Source of the DNA: Perca fluviatilis
Taxonomy: Eukaryota; Chordata; Actinopteri; Perciformes; Percidae
NCBI RefSeq assembly: GCF_010015445.1
Contig: NC_053134.1
Location: 17,146,629 to 17,210,628 of the forward strand
DNA length: 64,000 bases
Reading direction: 5' to 3'
This document shows, piece by piece, positions 26,700 through 39,500 of the stretch. A model generated the notes under the pieces. It ran no database searches, was not told the DNA's origin, and worked only from the letters and a program-made list of their open reading frames with translations. The position numbers and the translations under genes were made by a program. The stretch's first letter is position 1, and the number at the start of each line of letters is the position of its first letter.

Positions 26700-28177
26700 T
26701 CAAGCAAAATACATATGTGCCAATGCCAGAGATGATCCGAAAGGAGGAACAACCCCTTAAGAAAAACTAATGAAGTGTGGTGTGTGTGCCACATTTAAAC
26801 TTTTGACTTGTGCTGAGCTGAAGGTGCTGTAGGTAAAAGTTATCCTTGGCATGAACGATATCTGTGGCATGATCTGAGACATCTAAGCTAAAAAGAGTCA
26901 AAGTCTGAATCTCACAAAAAACATGGGGACATGTTAAAATGGACTGTAAAGCAGGACACGCACAATTTAAATCCTGCATTTTCACCCAATGTAAACAATA
27001 ATGTGAGACTATTGCAAAGTACACAAATAGTCTTTCTACTATTTTAAATGCACTGTTGCATTTTGCTTTAGTTGCTCAGAGAAAGATGATGGTCCAGATT
27101 GATTTTTTTTTTTCATGTGCTATTTTAACAATGAATAATCTATAGAGAAGAAAGAAGAAAAGATTTAGGCCACACATCAAACTTTTATATGAACCTTAAA
27201 AACTACTTATTTGTTCTGTTCTCTAATGCAAACATTTACATGTCCTACAGTACCTGATGAATGTGCAGCTCATGTTATGACTGTTCAAGCACACACATAT
27301 AACGCCAAATACATATTATCTACATCCACGCTTTAATTCCTCTAAGCAATTTAAGTTTCAATCTTTAGAAAACAACATTTTTAGTATTTGAAAGAAGCTC
27401 ACTGTACACCTGACAAACAAAAAGGGAGCCCACACAGGACTTTTAGCCATTAAAAATACATTCAGCTAATTCTGAGATAGCTCTTCTCAGGTTTCAATTC
27501 ATTCATTTCATCAAAAACTTCTCTCAGGAAAACCACAGTGAAACATCAGGGGAAACCGCACAGCTCTACCATATGTTCTCATGTCTTACATACACTGATT
27601 ATCTCAGAGCGAACAGCTCGGGAGACGCCGCTTTTCTAATTAAATGCACATTTTACTGAAATCCTGTAAATTGCTCACAAGGAGAGCGGTGGTGTTTTCC
27701 GCTGGATTGACGTGATCTGCCCGGCTGCCTATCTCTGCTTGCATCGGGGACAACAAAGGAAAAGATTATGCCTCTCTGCGAAGGGAAACTAGGGCACTAA
27801 GCGACCTCGTTCCTTGTATTGCGAGGGAGAATTTACAGTCTGGCGACCATGTCTTGTCTTCACGTAAAGACTGGGAGGTGTTTGAGACTTGTTCGCAAAT
27901 TTACATACAATTATGTTAAGCTGTTAAACTGTTATTCGGAAAGCGGTTGTTTTTAGCACCCTGGAAACTCCCTCCCCCCCCCAAGGACTGTGGATCGGTT
28001 CAGTCATAACAGTGTCAATATCCACTGACCCAGTCTGGGGGAAATATATCTAGCCTATAGCTGTATGCTTACGCTCAAAAAGTCGATGTTCGTTGTAATT
28101 TTTACGCACTTTACGCAAATGCAAACCTCTTAAAAATCGCCTTACAAAGAGACAATGGTAAATTCAAGACTACGCAC
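23288..28177. other. Probable intron of the candidate minus-strand unit, otherwise unassigned
   Basis: Contains pyrimidine/purine tracts at 25000-25135 and a (CA)n array at 26620. A unique GC-richer stretch near 26080-26420 could be regulatory. Confidence 0.3.
26620..26698. repeat. (CA)n microsatellite, about 39 units
   Basis: Nearly pure dinucleotide run. Confidence 0.95.
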
Positions 28178-28274
28178 CGACAGGTCTCGAGTTCAAGTTG
28201 GATGGTATCTTCCTCCGGGGTGTCCAACTCCAAGTCTGCGTGCTTTATATCTTCTATACGGTGGCTCGTCGTCT
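28178..28274 (-). CDS. Candidate coding exon B of the same unassigned minus-strand gene
   Basis: Acceptor TTGGTTCCCAG. The donor is GTGCGT (97 bp) or, 4 bp earlier, GTCGGT (exon end 28182, 93 bp, phase 1-1). The only open frame reads TTSHRIEDIKHADLELDT then PEEDTIQLELETC, acidic and coding-like. The other two frames contain stops. It lies beside a GC-rich stretch (28380-28700). Product unknown. Confidence 0.35.
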
Positions 28275-28329
28275 CTGGGAACCAAAAAAACGGAAATAAA
28301 AAAGCACAAAGCCATAGCCTATTTGTAGG

Positions 28330-28700
28330 CTGAGAGGTAGAAAATAAATCGTCGTGTTGTATGTGCTAGGAGACAGTCTCCGTGAGCGGCTACCGGGCCA
28401 CGAAAGAGTTGTCCCCCCCCCTCTCTGTGTCTCTCCGCAGCCATCCAGCTCGGTTCAGTGGGGGCACCGGCTGCAGGCTGCGTCGCGCGTCCTTCGCCGC
28501 CGATGAACCAGATGTGTCAAGTTCAGCTGAGGTGAAGCCTCATTATACAACCGGAATGGGTGTGCAGCGACATGCACTATCGGCCTGCTATTTAATGTCT
28601 CCTAAAGGAAAAAAGAAAAGGCACACCACATTAAAATATCTACAAAAACTAGGCTGTGTTGAGATGATTATTAAGGGCTGCCTCACTTCCCCCTCCTCCT
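28330..28700. promoter_or_regulatory. GC-rich, CpG-containing stretch, possible promoter
   Basis: Clearly richer in G+C and CpG than the AT-rich flanks (for example around 28380-28520), directly upstream, in minus-strand terms, of candidate exon B. The long + strand open frame here (28382-28741) has no recognisable similarity and is probably fortuitous. Confidence 0.3.
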
Positions 28701-30461
28701 CCTGCCCCCTCCGCGGATCTAAAAAGCACTATTTGCTTTAGTGAATTTACCTGATGTCAGCCTTATGTATGATACATTTTCAGTGTGTCGTACACTTTAC
28801 TGTGGGCTGAAAATAGCCGCGAAATTACAAATAACACTTCATTATCACACGGGACTATTAACAGAATAACACCGTTTTATTTATACAATTCCAATAATGT
28901 AAGACAAGGTCACTTTAATGTCACAATTTTAGTGTCGTACGCAAACTTCAACTCCATCTTGGATTACTTTAGACACAAAATGTCGTTTTTTTCGTTTGTA
29001 TAATCCCCCACCTATGTCTAACAGCAATGTAAGCTTGCCACATGCTTTAGTTATACATTCTTATTCATATTAAAGTATTTCAAGCAAGCAGCAGACGTTA
29101 GGTGTTAAAGAAAATTAACAATAACCAAGTAGGCTAATAGGCTAGTTAATACCTTAAATGTGGCTGTATCACCCTCCAATAATGCACAAAGAGCACCGAT
29201 AACCGAAATAAACACATTCAAAACATGGCTAAATTACTTTCTCATGCTAACTATAGTTTTAGCTCTACTAACTAGGCCTACATGTTTTTCTTTTTATGCT
29301 AGCTAACAAAACAGTCATACGTAATTTAAAGCTGCATTTCTCACACCTGTTTGCCTGCGTTAATTGGCTTGATTCGGCTTCTTCCCCTCTGTAAGTTAAT
29401 GAAGGTCTAGCTATCCAGTTAGACACCACAGGTGACTTGAAGACAAGCCTAGACTTGTTACCCGATTTGCCTCACAGACACTTTATTGATTAATCAGCTG
29501 TGGAGAGGAGGCAAGACGAAGCTGTTAAAGAACCATTCTGTCATTCAAAAAGTTATTAAAAAATGATCCCCAGTAACAAAACATGGCTACAAGAGCTACA
29601 TTTAATCTCTTAAACAGTTTAATATGAGTCTTAATTTAAGTAGATGACAATACAACATGGACTTCAAATTGGCAATGTTGTATTTGCTATTGAAAAAGAA
29701 AATCTGTAAGGGAATGAGCATATCTATTAGTACAACATATGAGATTACGTCCATTTTCTTTATTTGTTTTGCTCTGTAAAAATGTTTTTACTTTTGAAAA
29801 CACATACAGTACACTGCAAATGCAGACACACAGATTTTCAGTAGAATAAAGACTTCAAACAATAACTGAAATAGACACCTGCAGAGTCACGATTTTAAAT
29901 GCAGGGACAGAAATGAAAGTGCATGTTAAATAAAGTGCATCTGTTTTCAGATTTGGCCTGGATAATACTTTTTAAATTAAAGGCCTGGATAAAAAATAAC
30001 TTTTAATATGGACTCCCTGAAATTTTTAAGACCACACTCCTTCACTTTGATAAGTCAATTATTGAATTTACAAATTAATTACAATGTCCTTATGGTGAAT
30101 TTCAGTTCAATCCATTTAAAAATATGGATCTGTTATTGTCCCTTAAAAGTAAACTGGTTTGAAGAAAATGCTTTACATCAAAAAATAAAATAAAACATTA
30201 AACATTATAATCTGTGAACAACACAGAAAGTTTAGTCAAAATGAATAATGTAATTAAAAAAACAATGTTCATGCTCAATTCACAGTTTGTGTGTTTGATT
30301 TTTTTTGCACGAGTTGAAGCACCAGTCCGACTGTGAACCTGCACAACAGAGGCGAGTGTATTGAGTGGTGGTAAATCTGTATTGACAGGTGATATTACAG
30401 CTGCACTCAGTGACCGTGCTCTGTGTACAGTATGCCTATATCCATCAGAAAGATATAGGAT

Positions 30462-30462
<1 letters not shown>

Positions 30463-30515
<53 letters not shown>
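30463..30515. repeat. (GT)n microsatellite
   Basis: About 26 units. Confidence 0.95.
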
Positions 30516-30516
<1 letters not shown>

Positions 30517-31088
30517 CTTACAGAGATTAGAAGGTGACACAAGTTCATTTTGATATACATTCACCTGATGTGACTCAAGACAAACATACACATTCTTTTT
30601 TTCAGGGTTTAAAAGTAAAATAAAGCTGAGCTGTTAACAAGTATTAAAAACTGGGTGGTCCATGGGTTAGAAAGACTGCTTTATAAATAAAAGCTGTGTG
30701 TGCACTTTATTATCATTGACTAAATCACTGCTTATCCTTTTAGCCAATTCTAAACAAATGCTTAAAAAATGAGTGACATTATTATCAGTATGTAATTAAT
30801 TAGAGTACTATTTGTCAAAGCGTTTATATATATATAAAAAAGTACTTATAACAGTGTAAAATCCAATTAGATTTTTCTCTCTAACATATATAATAGTGAC
30901 TTTACATGACTTTATTTTAATCAGTAAACAGAGTTCATTTTTATACAGCTGTCTGTATTTGTTTATATACAAGCCTGTTATTGGAGCTTCTAATGGTCCA
31001 TATGTTATAATTATATTATTATGTAAGAATATATCACACATTATGGAACATACAGATGTATGCCGATTTGCAGTTCGGGCAAGCCTTA

Positions 31089-31115
31089 AAATGTATCGAT
31101 TTTATCGATACATTT
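31089..31115. repeat. Perfect 12-bp inverted repeat
   Basis: AAATGTATCGAT, three bases, then ATCGATACATTT. It is short and AT-rich and may be a transposon end or chance. Confidence 0.5.
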
Positions 31116-34100
31116 ATTTTTGTTCTTTTTTTATATATTTTTATTAGGTAACAAAACATTGTTAATAAAGCTATTTGAATTTAACTGATTTTCTTCCACT
31201 GTGACTGTTTCATTTATTTTGCATTTGAAATATTTATAGTTTTTTAAGGTATAAATGAATAAGCTAAAGAAGAGATAATAAGGAGGAAATCATTTTGCAT
31301 AGTTCCGGTTACTCAAGTGGTCTTTACAAAATAATATCCACAATGAGACGTCCTTGAGCAGCAGCTTTCAAACCTTATAATACACTGAAAAATCAAAACG
31401 TTGCATAAATATATCACTTTAAGTATGATATTAAGAGATGTTTGTAGCACTAATGGATATACTGTATTAAGCACTTATCATCCAAAACCTTACACCTAAA
31501 TGGACCTTAGCACTCAATACTCATCAATCTTTCATTTTATACAATTTGTATATTCAATCACATCAATTAGGAAAAGAGTATTGTCATAGGGAAAAGTATT
31601 GACTCCACCATTAACCTTCTTTAACAAGATTTTTCCCATAATTTGAACCAGAAACATGTCCGAGGAGGTGAAGAGAGGACAGGGGATCTTGTGGAGGTGG
31701 CAGGGCGCTCCATTTGGCACTGCTAATTTGCAATCAGACACTCTCTTTGAGCTCTTTCCCTACCATGTCTCCAGACAGTGTGGATGGCAGCTGAGACAAA
31801 GCTAGCATTCTCCGCCGACCAAGGCCCCTCTTAGTTTTATTTCAGGCCACTGCTCTCAGACACAGACCATTCTGCATGGAGCACCCAAAGTACGGCAGCT
31901 AGAGAGGAGGGAAGGAAGGAACAAGTTCGGAGCATGAAGCGGAGGAGAGGGCGAGGGGAGGTGTGGTGTGGAAAACAAGTAGGAGGAGGCTTTGTCAAGG
32001 GCCAAACTGCTGTCTCTCCCCCACTGCACTCACTGCCTACCCTCCAAGCTGCTCCTTCCTCTCCTTGGATGGTACCCCAGCCTGTTTCCCCCCCACTAAC
32101 ATGCTGCAGTGCAGTGCCACGCCCCACCTAGCACCATGAAAAGACTCGAGACTTGATCGTTCACACTGCTCAGACCCAGAGGGCTGATCGTGACCTTTTC
32201 CCCTACACCTTACTTTTTTAGTCACTCTGAGCAAAATCTGATTATAGATAAGTATTTCAAGTGTATGAAGTTCAATAAACTCTTGGCAACTACATTTGGC
32301 TGCTGCACATGCACCAAAAGAGAATATACTATAAGGTATATCGTAGGGGTGCAGTGATCCGATACACCGGATCTGTATCGTGCCCGATCCTTTGTGATGG
32401 GTGTGCACTCAATATTTTTTATTCAAGTTTTGTTTAGTGTAGGTTGGCTGAGCATGCATGTTTTTACAGTAACACCCTATTTAGGGAAATAATGAAAATT
32501 AGTAAATGATAATAGCTTTTCCTGGGTTACTGAGAAGAGCATGTGTCCCTAATGGTTCAGTGTAACGTATAGCTAATTTCATCTTTTAGAAATCAATCGT
32601 GGGAGCACACGTGCGTGTCTGAATGTGTCCGTGGACCTGGGGTGTCACATTATTATCAGCAGTCCTGTGGCTGTACAGTTTGTTGTGGCTAGGTTGCCAC
32701 AGGTAACAGGTCAATGATTACCCAGAGGGCCTAGGATGTCCTCAAGCTCAGGTCAGAACTACTTCCCCGTGAGAGACAACAGCGGGCTGCAGCTGCCATC
32801 TGTAACTCTAGGCCTGCGCAGTTATCAGTGTCTTATCTGCTTGAAAAGCTGCATTGTGTTCACATTGTGTGTGCGGGCTGTGATATGAGCGGGGCCACGC
32901 TTCAGGAGTTTATGCTGTATTTTATGAAGTGATGACATGATCCTTTTTTTCTTTTTTTGCAAGTGGTCATTTTAAACAAGTAGGTGCTAAATTTTTTATA
33001 TTATTCACATGGTTATTTTGGGTTGCTTTAAATACAGATCTGCCATGTGTTTCAGCCATGATTAAATCAATGAATCAATGACTGGACTGTTGTCTTTCAT
33101 TACACATCAATAATGTTTAAAAGCAGGCTCCAAAAAGTAAAGCTAACAGAAACACAGAGGGGGGGAAAAAACTGCCTCAGTCCTCTTTTGGTTTGGGCCG
33201 ATTCCCACAGGTTGCCTCACTTATTAGCTGCTTTCCTGCGCTGGACCGAAGAGCACAATCCCTCTCAGTCTCACTCAAACACATAACAATGCCAGGAATG
33301 GCTGCATTTGTGCAGTACGACCATTAGGCAACATCCGTCTGCCTAATTCATTCAATTTCTCCCTCTGCCATGCCAGCACAATTGGCCTGAAAGGGCGCAG
33401 GTGGGGGGCAGAGGAGGCTGGGAAGCTTGTTGCTGAAACGCAAGCAAGCTAAAGTTGGTCACAGTTGTAAATGCTAGAGCGCTGGATGGGTTAAAGCACA
33501 GGACACAGGACAGACTGTTGGGAAAATGGTGTCCTTGCGGCGATCCCTGCAGGACTCAGCGATCACCCTGACCCCCCCACTCTGAGCTCGACCCTGACTA
33601 TATCTTTAGCAGTGAACGGTACAAATTACTGGATCGTATGGCTCGACTTTCTCCCCTCTTCAATCCCTTTCTCTTTCTCACTTTCTTTTTCTCTGGATGA
33701 CCACAAACAGCCATTGTCACTGCAGACCACGAGAACAATTGGGTTCTTATGCTGTGGCCGGTCAGGGGATGGGAGGGTAAACTTCAGCAATGACTGCACT
33801 AAGTAAATTATAGCTCCAATGGCCTGTGTGGTTTGGAGAGGCTGCACTTTGTGAGAGGTCCTGCAACTAAAACCACCAGTTCAACACATTTGTTGCCTCT
33901 GCTGTACAAAATGACGACGGAACGGCAAAGGCAGACTTTTTTTTCCTTCCTCGATTGGTATGGTTCGCATTCATGCAAACACTTTCGACTCACAGTGAAG
34001 GCTGTTACAAAGCAAAAGTAGCTTTTTGAAAAGCACTCACACTTTCTAAAGCAAACTGAGTCACATCTTAGGAAAACTAAATAATTGTGTGACTGCAGGG

Positions 34101-34731
34101 CAATGGATTGCCACAGTCCTGTGCTCCCTCTCTCCCTCCTTTCCTCTCTCTCCCTTCCCTCTCTCAGATCAAGGCTCCGCCTGTCCACTGTCCTCCCGCG
34201 CTCCGATCGCTCCACCCTCCCACCCTATCCCCTTTCTACATGACATCATATGCACATCTGTCGTCCCAACAGGGTGCTGGTGACACAGACAGGCCACAAA
34301 ATCAGTAGAGCTTTCTCCCTCTGCCTTTGTCACCATCTCTTTCTTTTCTTCTGGCTCTCAGTTTCTTGCTCTTGATCTTTCTCTCCATGTCACTTTGTCT
34401 ATAGGTGCCTTTCTTTCTTTTATTCTTTCTTTCCCTGCAAACCTTTTTTTCTACCCCTTTTCCCTGATGCATTGTGTCCTGTAATAATATGGTTGCATCT
34501 GACCGTTTCCTACAATGTGGCACGTACATTTGAGCAGTCAGGAAACAGCCATTAAACTAAATGATCCATGGGCCTGACCCCAGCCTTGACCCGTGTGATT
34601 GTGAGCAAACTCAATCAGCAAGGTCAGCACTAACATGATGTGAGTCTTACGAAAGTTTTTTTTTCTTGACTTACTCTGATTTGAGCTATTAGAGCCTGCT
34701 AAAACCGGTTAAGAGGTTGTGGTTATATCAA

Positions 34732-34732
<1 letters not shown>

Positions 34733-34778
<46 letters not shown>
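34733..34778. repeat. (GT)n microsatellite
   Basis: About 22 units, followed by a short imperfect GA run. Confidence 0.95.
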
Positions 34779-34779
<1 letters not shown>

Positions 34780-36039
34780 ATAGAGAGAGAGGAAGAGAAA
34801 GAGAGTGTGAGCGATTTTTTGTGTGTTTCGACAGTATAGGCCAACCCATTAAGGGCCAAGTATTTCCAAGGGAATAGAAACTTACAGAAGTGTAACACAT
34901 GTTTGAATCCCTAAAGCCCCAGTGCAATAATTCTTCACATACGAATTACTAACAGATCAAGTTGTGCTGGATCAAACTAGCTGCAGCGGAATAACAATCT
35001 TTGGCGATGTAAATGAACAAATACAATTAATTCAACAAGTTTCCCTCCTTAAATATTTTCTCTTTATTTAAAAGGGTTAGAAACGGTTTCTAACACCTTC
35101 TTCTTATTATTTAAAATAATGCATGATGAAAAAGCAAATAAAAAGCATATACAAATAAATAAATAACCACTACTAAGTAAATTGACCTAAATGAGTTAAC
35201 CAGAAGCAGAAGGATGTGGAGTGGCTTCACTTTTGTTTTGGGGTCCTGATCTGACCCAAAACAACTCCGAAACCAGCACAAAATGCAGCAGATGGGATTT
35301 GAACCCAGTATTACACATGCGGCTCATGGGCCTGATGACCACCACACACTTTAAATTATGCAAAATCTGAATTTATAATTGCATGCATGACTCTGGATTA
35401 TCATTTCAGTAATTATTACTAATAGCAGGAATTATTATTTAGAAAACAGCATGTTGCAAAATGAAAAATGTGGCACTATAGTGTGACAGGATCCAGTGTT
35501 CAGAAAGCACTGCTAATAATTAGATGTGTTCTTGTTGTTGCTTTCTACATTGTCTACAATGAAGCAGATCTGATGGCTTTTTAATCTATTTTTCAAATAC
35601 TAACATCTGGCTCGTGTGTGTGTATCTGTACCTACAGTAAAGACACAGTACCGTCTGCTGATAGGGAAGCACACGTTGCCCTTTTCACATGCGAGTGAAC
35701 AAACCAATTCCTAGTTGATGGTGAAATAAAGTGTATAAATATCTCTTTAATTACTCTAGTTTAAACCCAAGGATTACAGATTCATGAAAAGCAATAGTGA
35801 ACACAATTATCTTTGATTTCGGGTTCACTAAAAACGTAGAGATACTAGGAGAAAAATGTGATGTGTCCCGTGTTTCCATGAACAAACGTAACGGTTACAT
35901 TTTAAAAATCCGATGGTAGGAACCAAGATGGCGGAACCTCCGATGGATGGTGGGGACTACAGGCTGCTGGACAGCTTTGCCTCCTGTACTTTAAAACATG
36001 GGAGTAAAGAGCCCCCTTGAGGATCTTAAAATTACTCAC

Positions 36040-36111
36040 CTTCATACACAATGCTGAGACATGGCAATGTCAGAGTCACCTCAGGATCAACGCTGGATAT
36101 TTGAACAGAAT
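36040..36111 (-). CDS. Candidate coding exon A of an unassigned minus-strand gene
   Basis: 72 bp flanked by a strong acceptor (CTTGTTTCAG) and donor (GTGAGT) on the minus strand. Only one frame is open, in phase 1-1, reading SVQISSVDPEVTLTLPCL then SIVYE. I do not recognise the peptide. Its end phase matches the start phase of candidate exon B. It could also be a non-coding 5' exon. Confidence 0.35.
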
Positions 36112-36459
36112 CTGAAACAAGTGGAAACGGAAAGAAAGAAATCAGAAAGGTTTAACACGTGTCTCACTGAATACGCATTATTCGTTTAAAACTAAATGAT
36201 AATAATGCAATGTGATGATGAAACCTTTATTAGCGTGTTGATGATGTAACACTAGTGTTCGTTTCTGATAAAGTGTATAATAGCTGCTATTCTAATGTCA
36301 AAAAAAGACAGAATGCTGGTGTATAAAAAGAAATGCTTTACCCAAACCAGAGAAGTGAACTAAGCCCTTCTCTGGTGCTTTGTCTCCCTCTGCAGTTACA
36401 ACTGAGGGAAGACAGTTTGACAACAAAGAACAATGGAGCGAGGTGCAATAGGCTGACAG

Positions 36460-36537
36460 TGGAAAAATAAAAAAAGTGGAAAAATAAAAAATGTGGAAAA
36501 ATAAAAAATGTGGAAAAATAAAAAAGTGGAAAAATAG
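36460..36537. repeat. AT-rich minisatellite, about 16-17 bp unit
   Basis: About five units of GTGGAAAAATAAAAAA(T) follow one another. Lies about 350 bp from candidate exon A. Confidence 0.85.
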
Positions 36538-39500
36538 CAAATCACTGCATGCATACTAAATGTAAAGCAAATAGTCTGCATGTGTTTATTCCAATTAATC
36601 ACTACAGATAATACTTTTAACTTGTTATGAGTTTGTACTATACAATCTGTATAGATATACAATATGTGTTTTGGTGCTTGGAATGCACACAGTTGGAATG
36701 TGCTTTTCTAGGGCAAGTTGTGCATTCATGACTCCCTGTAGATAACCATGAACAATGTAAATAACACACAGATAAGCAGACGTTTTAACCTGCGTGTCTG
36801 AATGTGCTGTTTCCTGGATGAATCAAAATGAGCAAAGAAGGTCTTGTAATTTCTGGTGATGCCGTGGAGCCATTTTCCCCCAACATCTGCAACATGTTTA
36901 CAACTCCAAATCTGTATTTCCACACCAAAAACATAAATCCTGTTTACATAAAAGGAATAATTTCTCAAGAAGTTTATGTGCCTCGTGGCATTGTTGGAAA
37001 TATGGCCCTCCCTTCATCTGCTCTCAAAAAAGGTTCAAGATGCTTCAAAGACAATAATTGCTCAAAGTGAAATTGTTGTTCCCCAACATGGGAACAATTT
37101 CCTGCTGTCAGCTTTGTCGGGTTCCATGAATGCACAAAACTGTGTAAATTAGATTTGATTACAAAGTAGTTTCTTTTAGTTGTGTCATAAATACTCTCTT
37201 GCCTGTTCACCCCCAGGGTAGTTTTGTTTTTTATCTGTCACACTCCGTAATCCCCTCACAGTGCAAGGGGGCGATATTCATTTCCCCCACCACACTTGCA
37301 TATCTTGTGCATTCCAGCATGCGTTTTACCCCATTAAACATATAAGCACCATGTGTTTGTCTTGCTACATTACAGTCTAAACAATGCCTATGACATTGTG
37401 GTAAAGCTTGAAAGCCACTTGAGTTGCATGTAGCTGTATGCCAAAATTGCCCATATGCACTTGTCTGACCTTAACAAATTAAACCCATCAGGGTGTCTTA
37501 GTAGATCAGAGACACACACGATATATATACGTAGGACAAAGGCCTTTGATGCATGTCTTTTCCCATCTAATTAAAACTCAAACGCCATACTTAAAGAATA
37601 AAGCTGGCGTTATTGCATATTTCCCTGTCAACAGTCTCCATACTGTCAGCGGCACTCAGCCCCGTGCCCATCACTTTCTATCTTTCCAAATGGGTCAAAT
37701 ATGTGAACAGGAGTAAATCAGAAAAGTGGATAAAAAAGTGCATATGTTGGTGTGGATTAATATGAGCTGGTTTACAGCACCAGGCTGGTGTAGGATTGAC
37801 AGCAGTCCCCATGTTCATTGTCATAAAGGAACATGCCACCAATGTGGCTCATTGATGTGTTTTTGAACAACAATGGAGCCCTTTGGAGCTTTAAAATAAT
37901 GTTAAAGTTGCATAGGAAGTATGTGAATTTATCTTTAAGACACAATATTATCAGAATATGTTATATACTTTGTACAACTGTATATGTCTAGGACCAAAGA
38001 GGTGTTTATTAACTTCCACAGGAGGGGAGTTAAGGTATTTAGAGAGACAATCTTGTAAGATTTGTATCTTTTAAAAAAATAAGCCATGGGTTATTTTACT
38101 TAAGGAAGTTAAGATTTTTTTGTAACACCACACTCTGTTGGTGTGCTTTTGTCAGCCATTGCCTTTTTAAATGCAGTGTAATTTTGCATTTTGTATGTAG
38201 TGACAGTCAACAGCGGGCTGGCCCCTGGGTGTTCTCTTAGATGGTCTTGGTGATAGTGATGATGACAATATAGTGCATTGGGTATTATTAATTTTTTACT
38301 ACTGTCTGAAAACTAAACTGGCTTTCAGTGACATTAAAGACCTACTCTTTTCTAGTCCACAACATGATACTAGCTGTTTGCTATGTGCTGTTTCGCAATA
38401 TTATATACTGTATATTTTGATTTAGTACATTTTTTGTTTTTCGTAGAGAAAGGTCTCAAGTAAACAGCGTGAACACTTTCAAAAAGGACATAAGAGACAA
38501 CTGCATTACTACAATGTAGTCACTTACATTAGATAATTGACTATCATACAGTTAGAAGTGTCAGGTTATAATGGCCTTTCATAAATATCTGAGTGGATGT
38601 TTTAATCAGCTGGTAGCCAAGCAGCTGTGAATGAGCCAGTGATTGCGAAGCATGGATGAAGCAGCCAATCAGCTAATACAGTGTGCTCTGCCTGAACTAA
38701 CTCTATGTTCTATATCATGTATCTATAGTTTTGGTATCTGTATTTTAACACAGAAACTATCACATTACTATGCTGTTATTTCCCCCCCCCCCAACCCCAA
38801 ATTCATGAACTGGGCTTGCGTGGAGTACCTTCCTTTCCACTTTCAACTACTGCAAGTGGATGGGATTGTTATGTCTAACTCTTCCACCTACGAGCCCTGC
38901 TATTCTGCAGAAAAATGCCACTTATGATGAATTATCAGATTTTTACTATTATGATCAGCAATACTGTTTCCTTGACAACCACTCAGAGACCCAGCTAGGG
39001 ATTCTGGGCTCAAGGACAAGATAGGCCCAAAAGCCCATGGAGTCATACTGTAAAACACTATTATTAATCTGGACGTTTTTCGGCCTGCTTCCGGCTTGAG
39101 GCCCCTCTGCGTCACTGCTCCAGTTTCTCCCTGCCTGACTCCAGCCCAGTCACTCATCCTCATAATGTGGATGATGCTATCAAAACCTTTCTCTGTCAAA
39201 ACTCTGACATCTGTCCCAATACATAACAAAAACAAGTCCTGTTAGTTTTACAGCCACTTTTATCACTGATCTGACGTCTAGTTCAGCAGTGAGAAGAATT
39301 CCTGCGCAGCCCCAAACTTCCCAAGTCTCTACGCTCGCCTTGTCTTCTGCGCAAAAATATGAAAAGAAACAGATATCACAGTGCGAGTGCCAGGACAGTG
39401 AGTGCACGCTTCTTAAGTGCTATCTTGGCTTTGGAAATTGTGGTTTAGGAGTATTATTTGGACAGAAAGAGGGATTGGGAGTGAGAAAGAGACAGAGAGT

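Larger units (their letters stand above)
28701..36039. other. Unassigned, possible intron of the candidate minus-strand unit
   Basis: AT-rich with two (GT)n arrays and a short repeat fragment near 32345-32400 ('ggggtgcagtgatccgata', resembling a fish hAT edge). No coding similarity was recognised. Confidence 0.3.

Noticed and set aside
28382..28741. 119-codon + strand open frame in a GC-rich stretch
   Set aside because: No similarity to a known family. High GC reduces stop frequency, and no splice or start context supports it.
36298..36662. Phe-rich minus-strand frames
   Set aside because: Product of the AT-rich minisatellite at 36460-36537.
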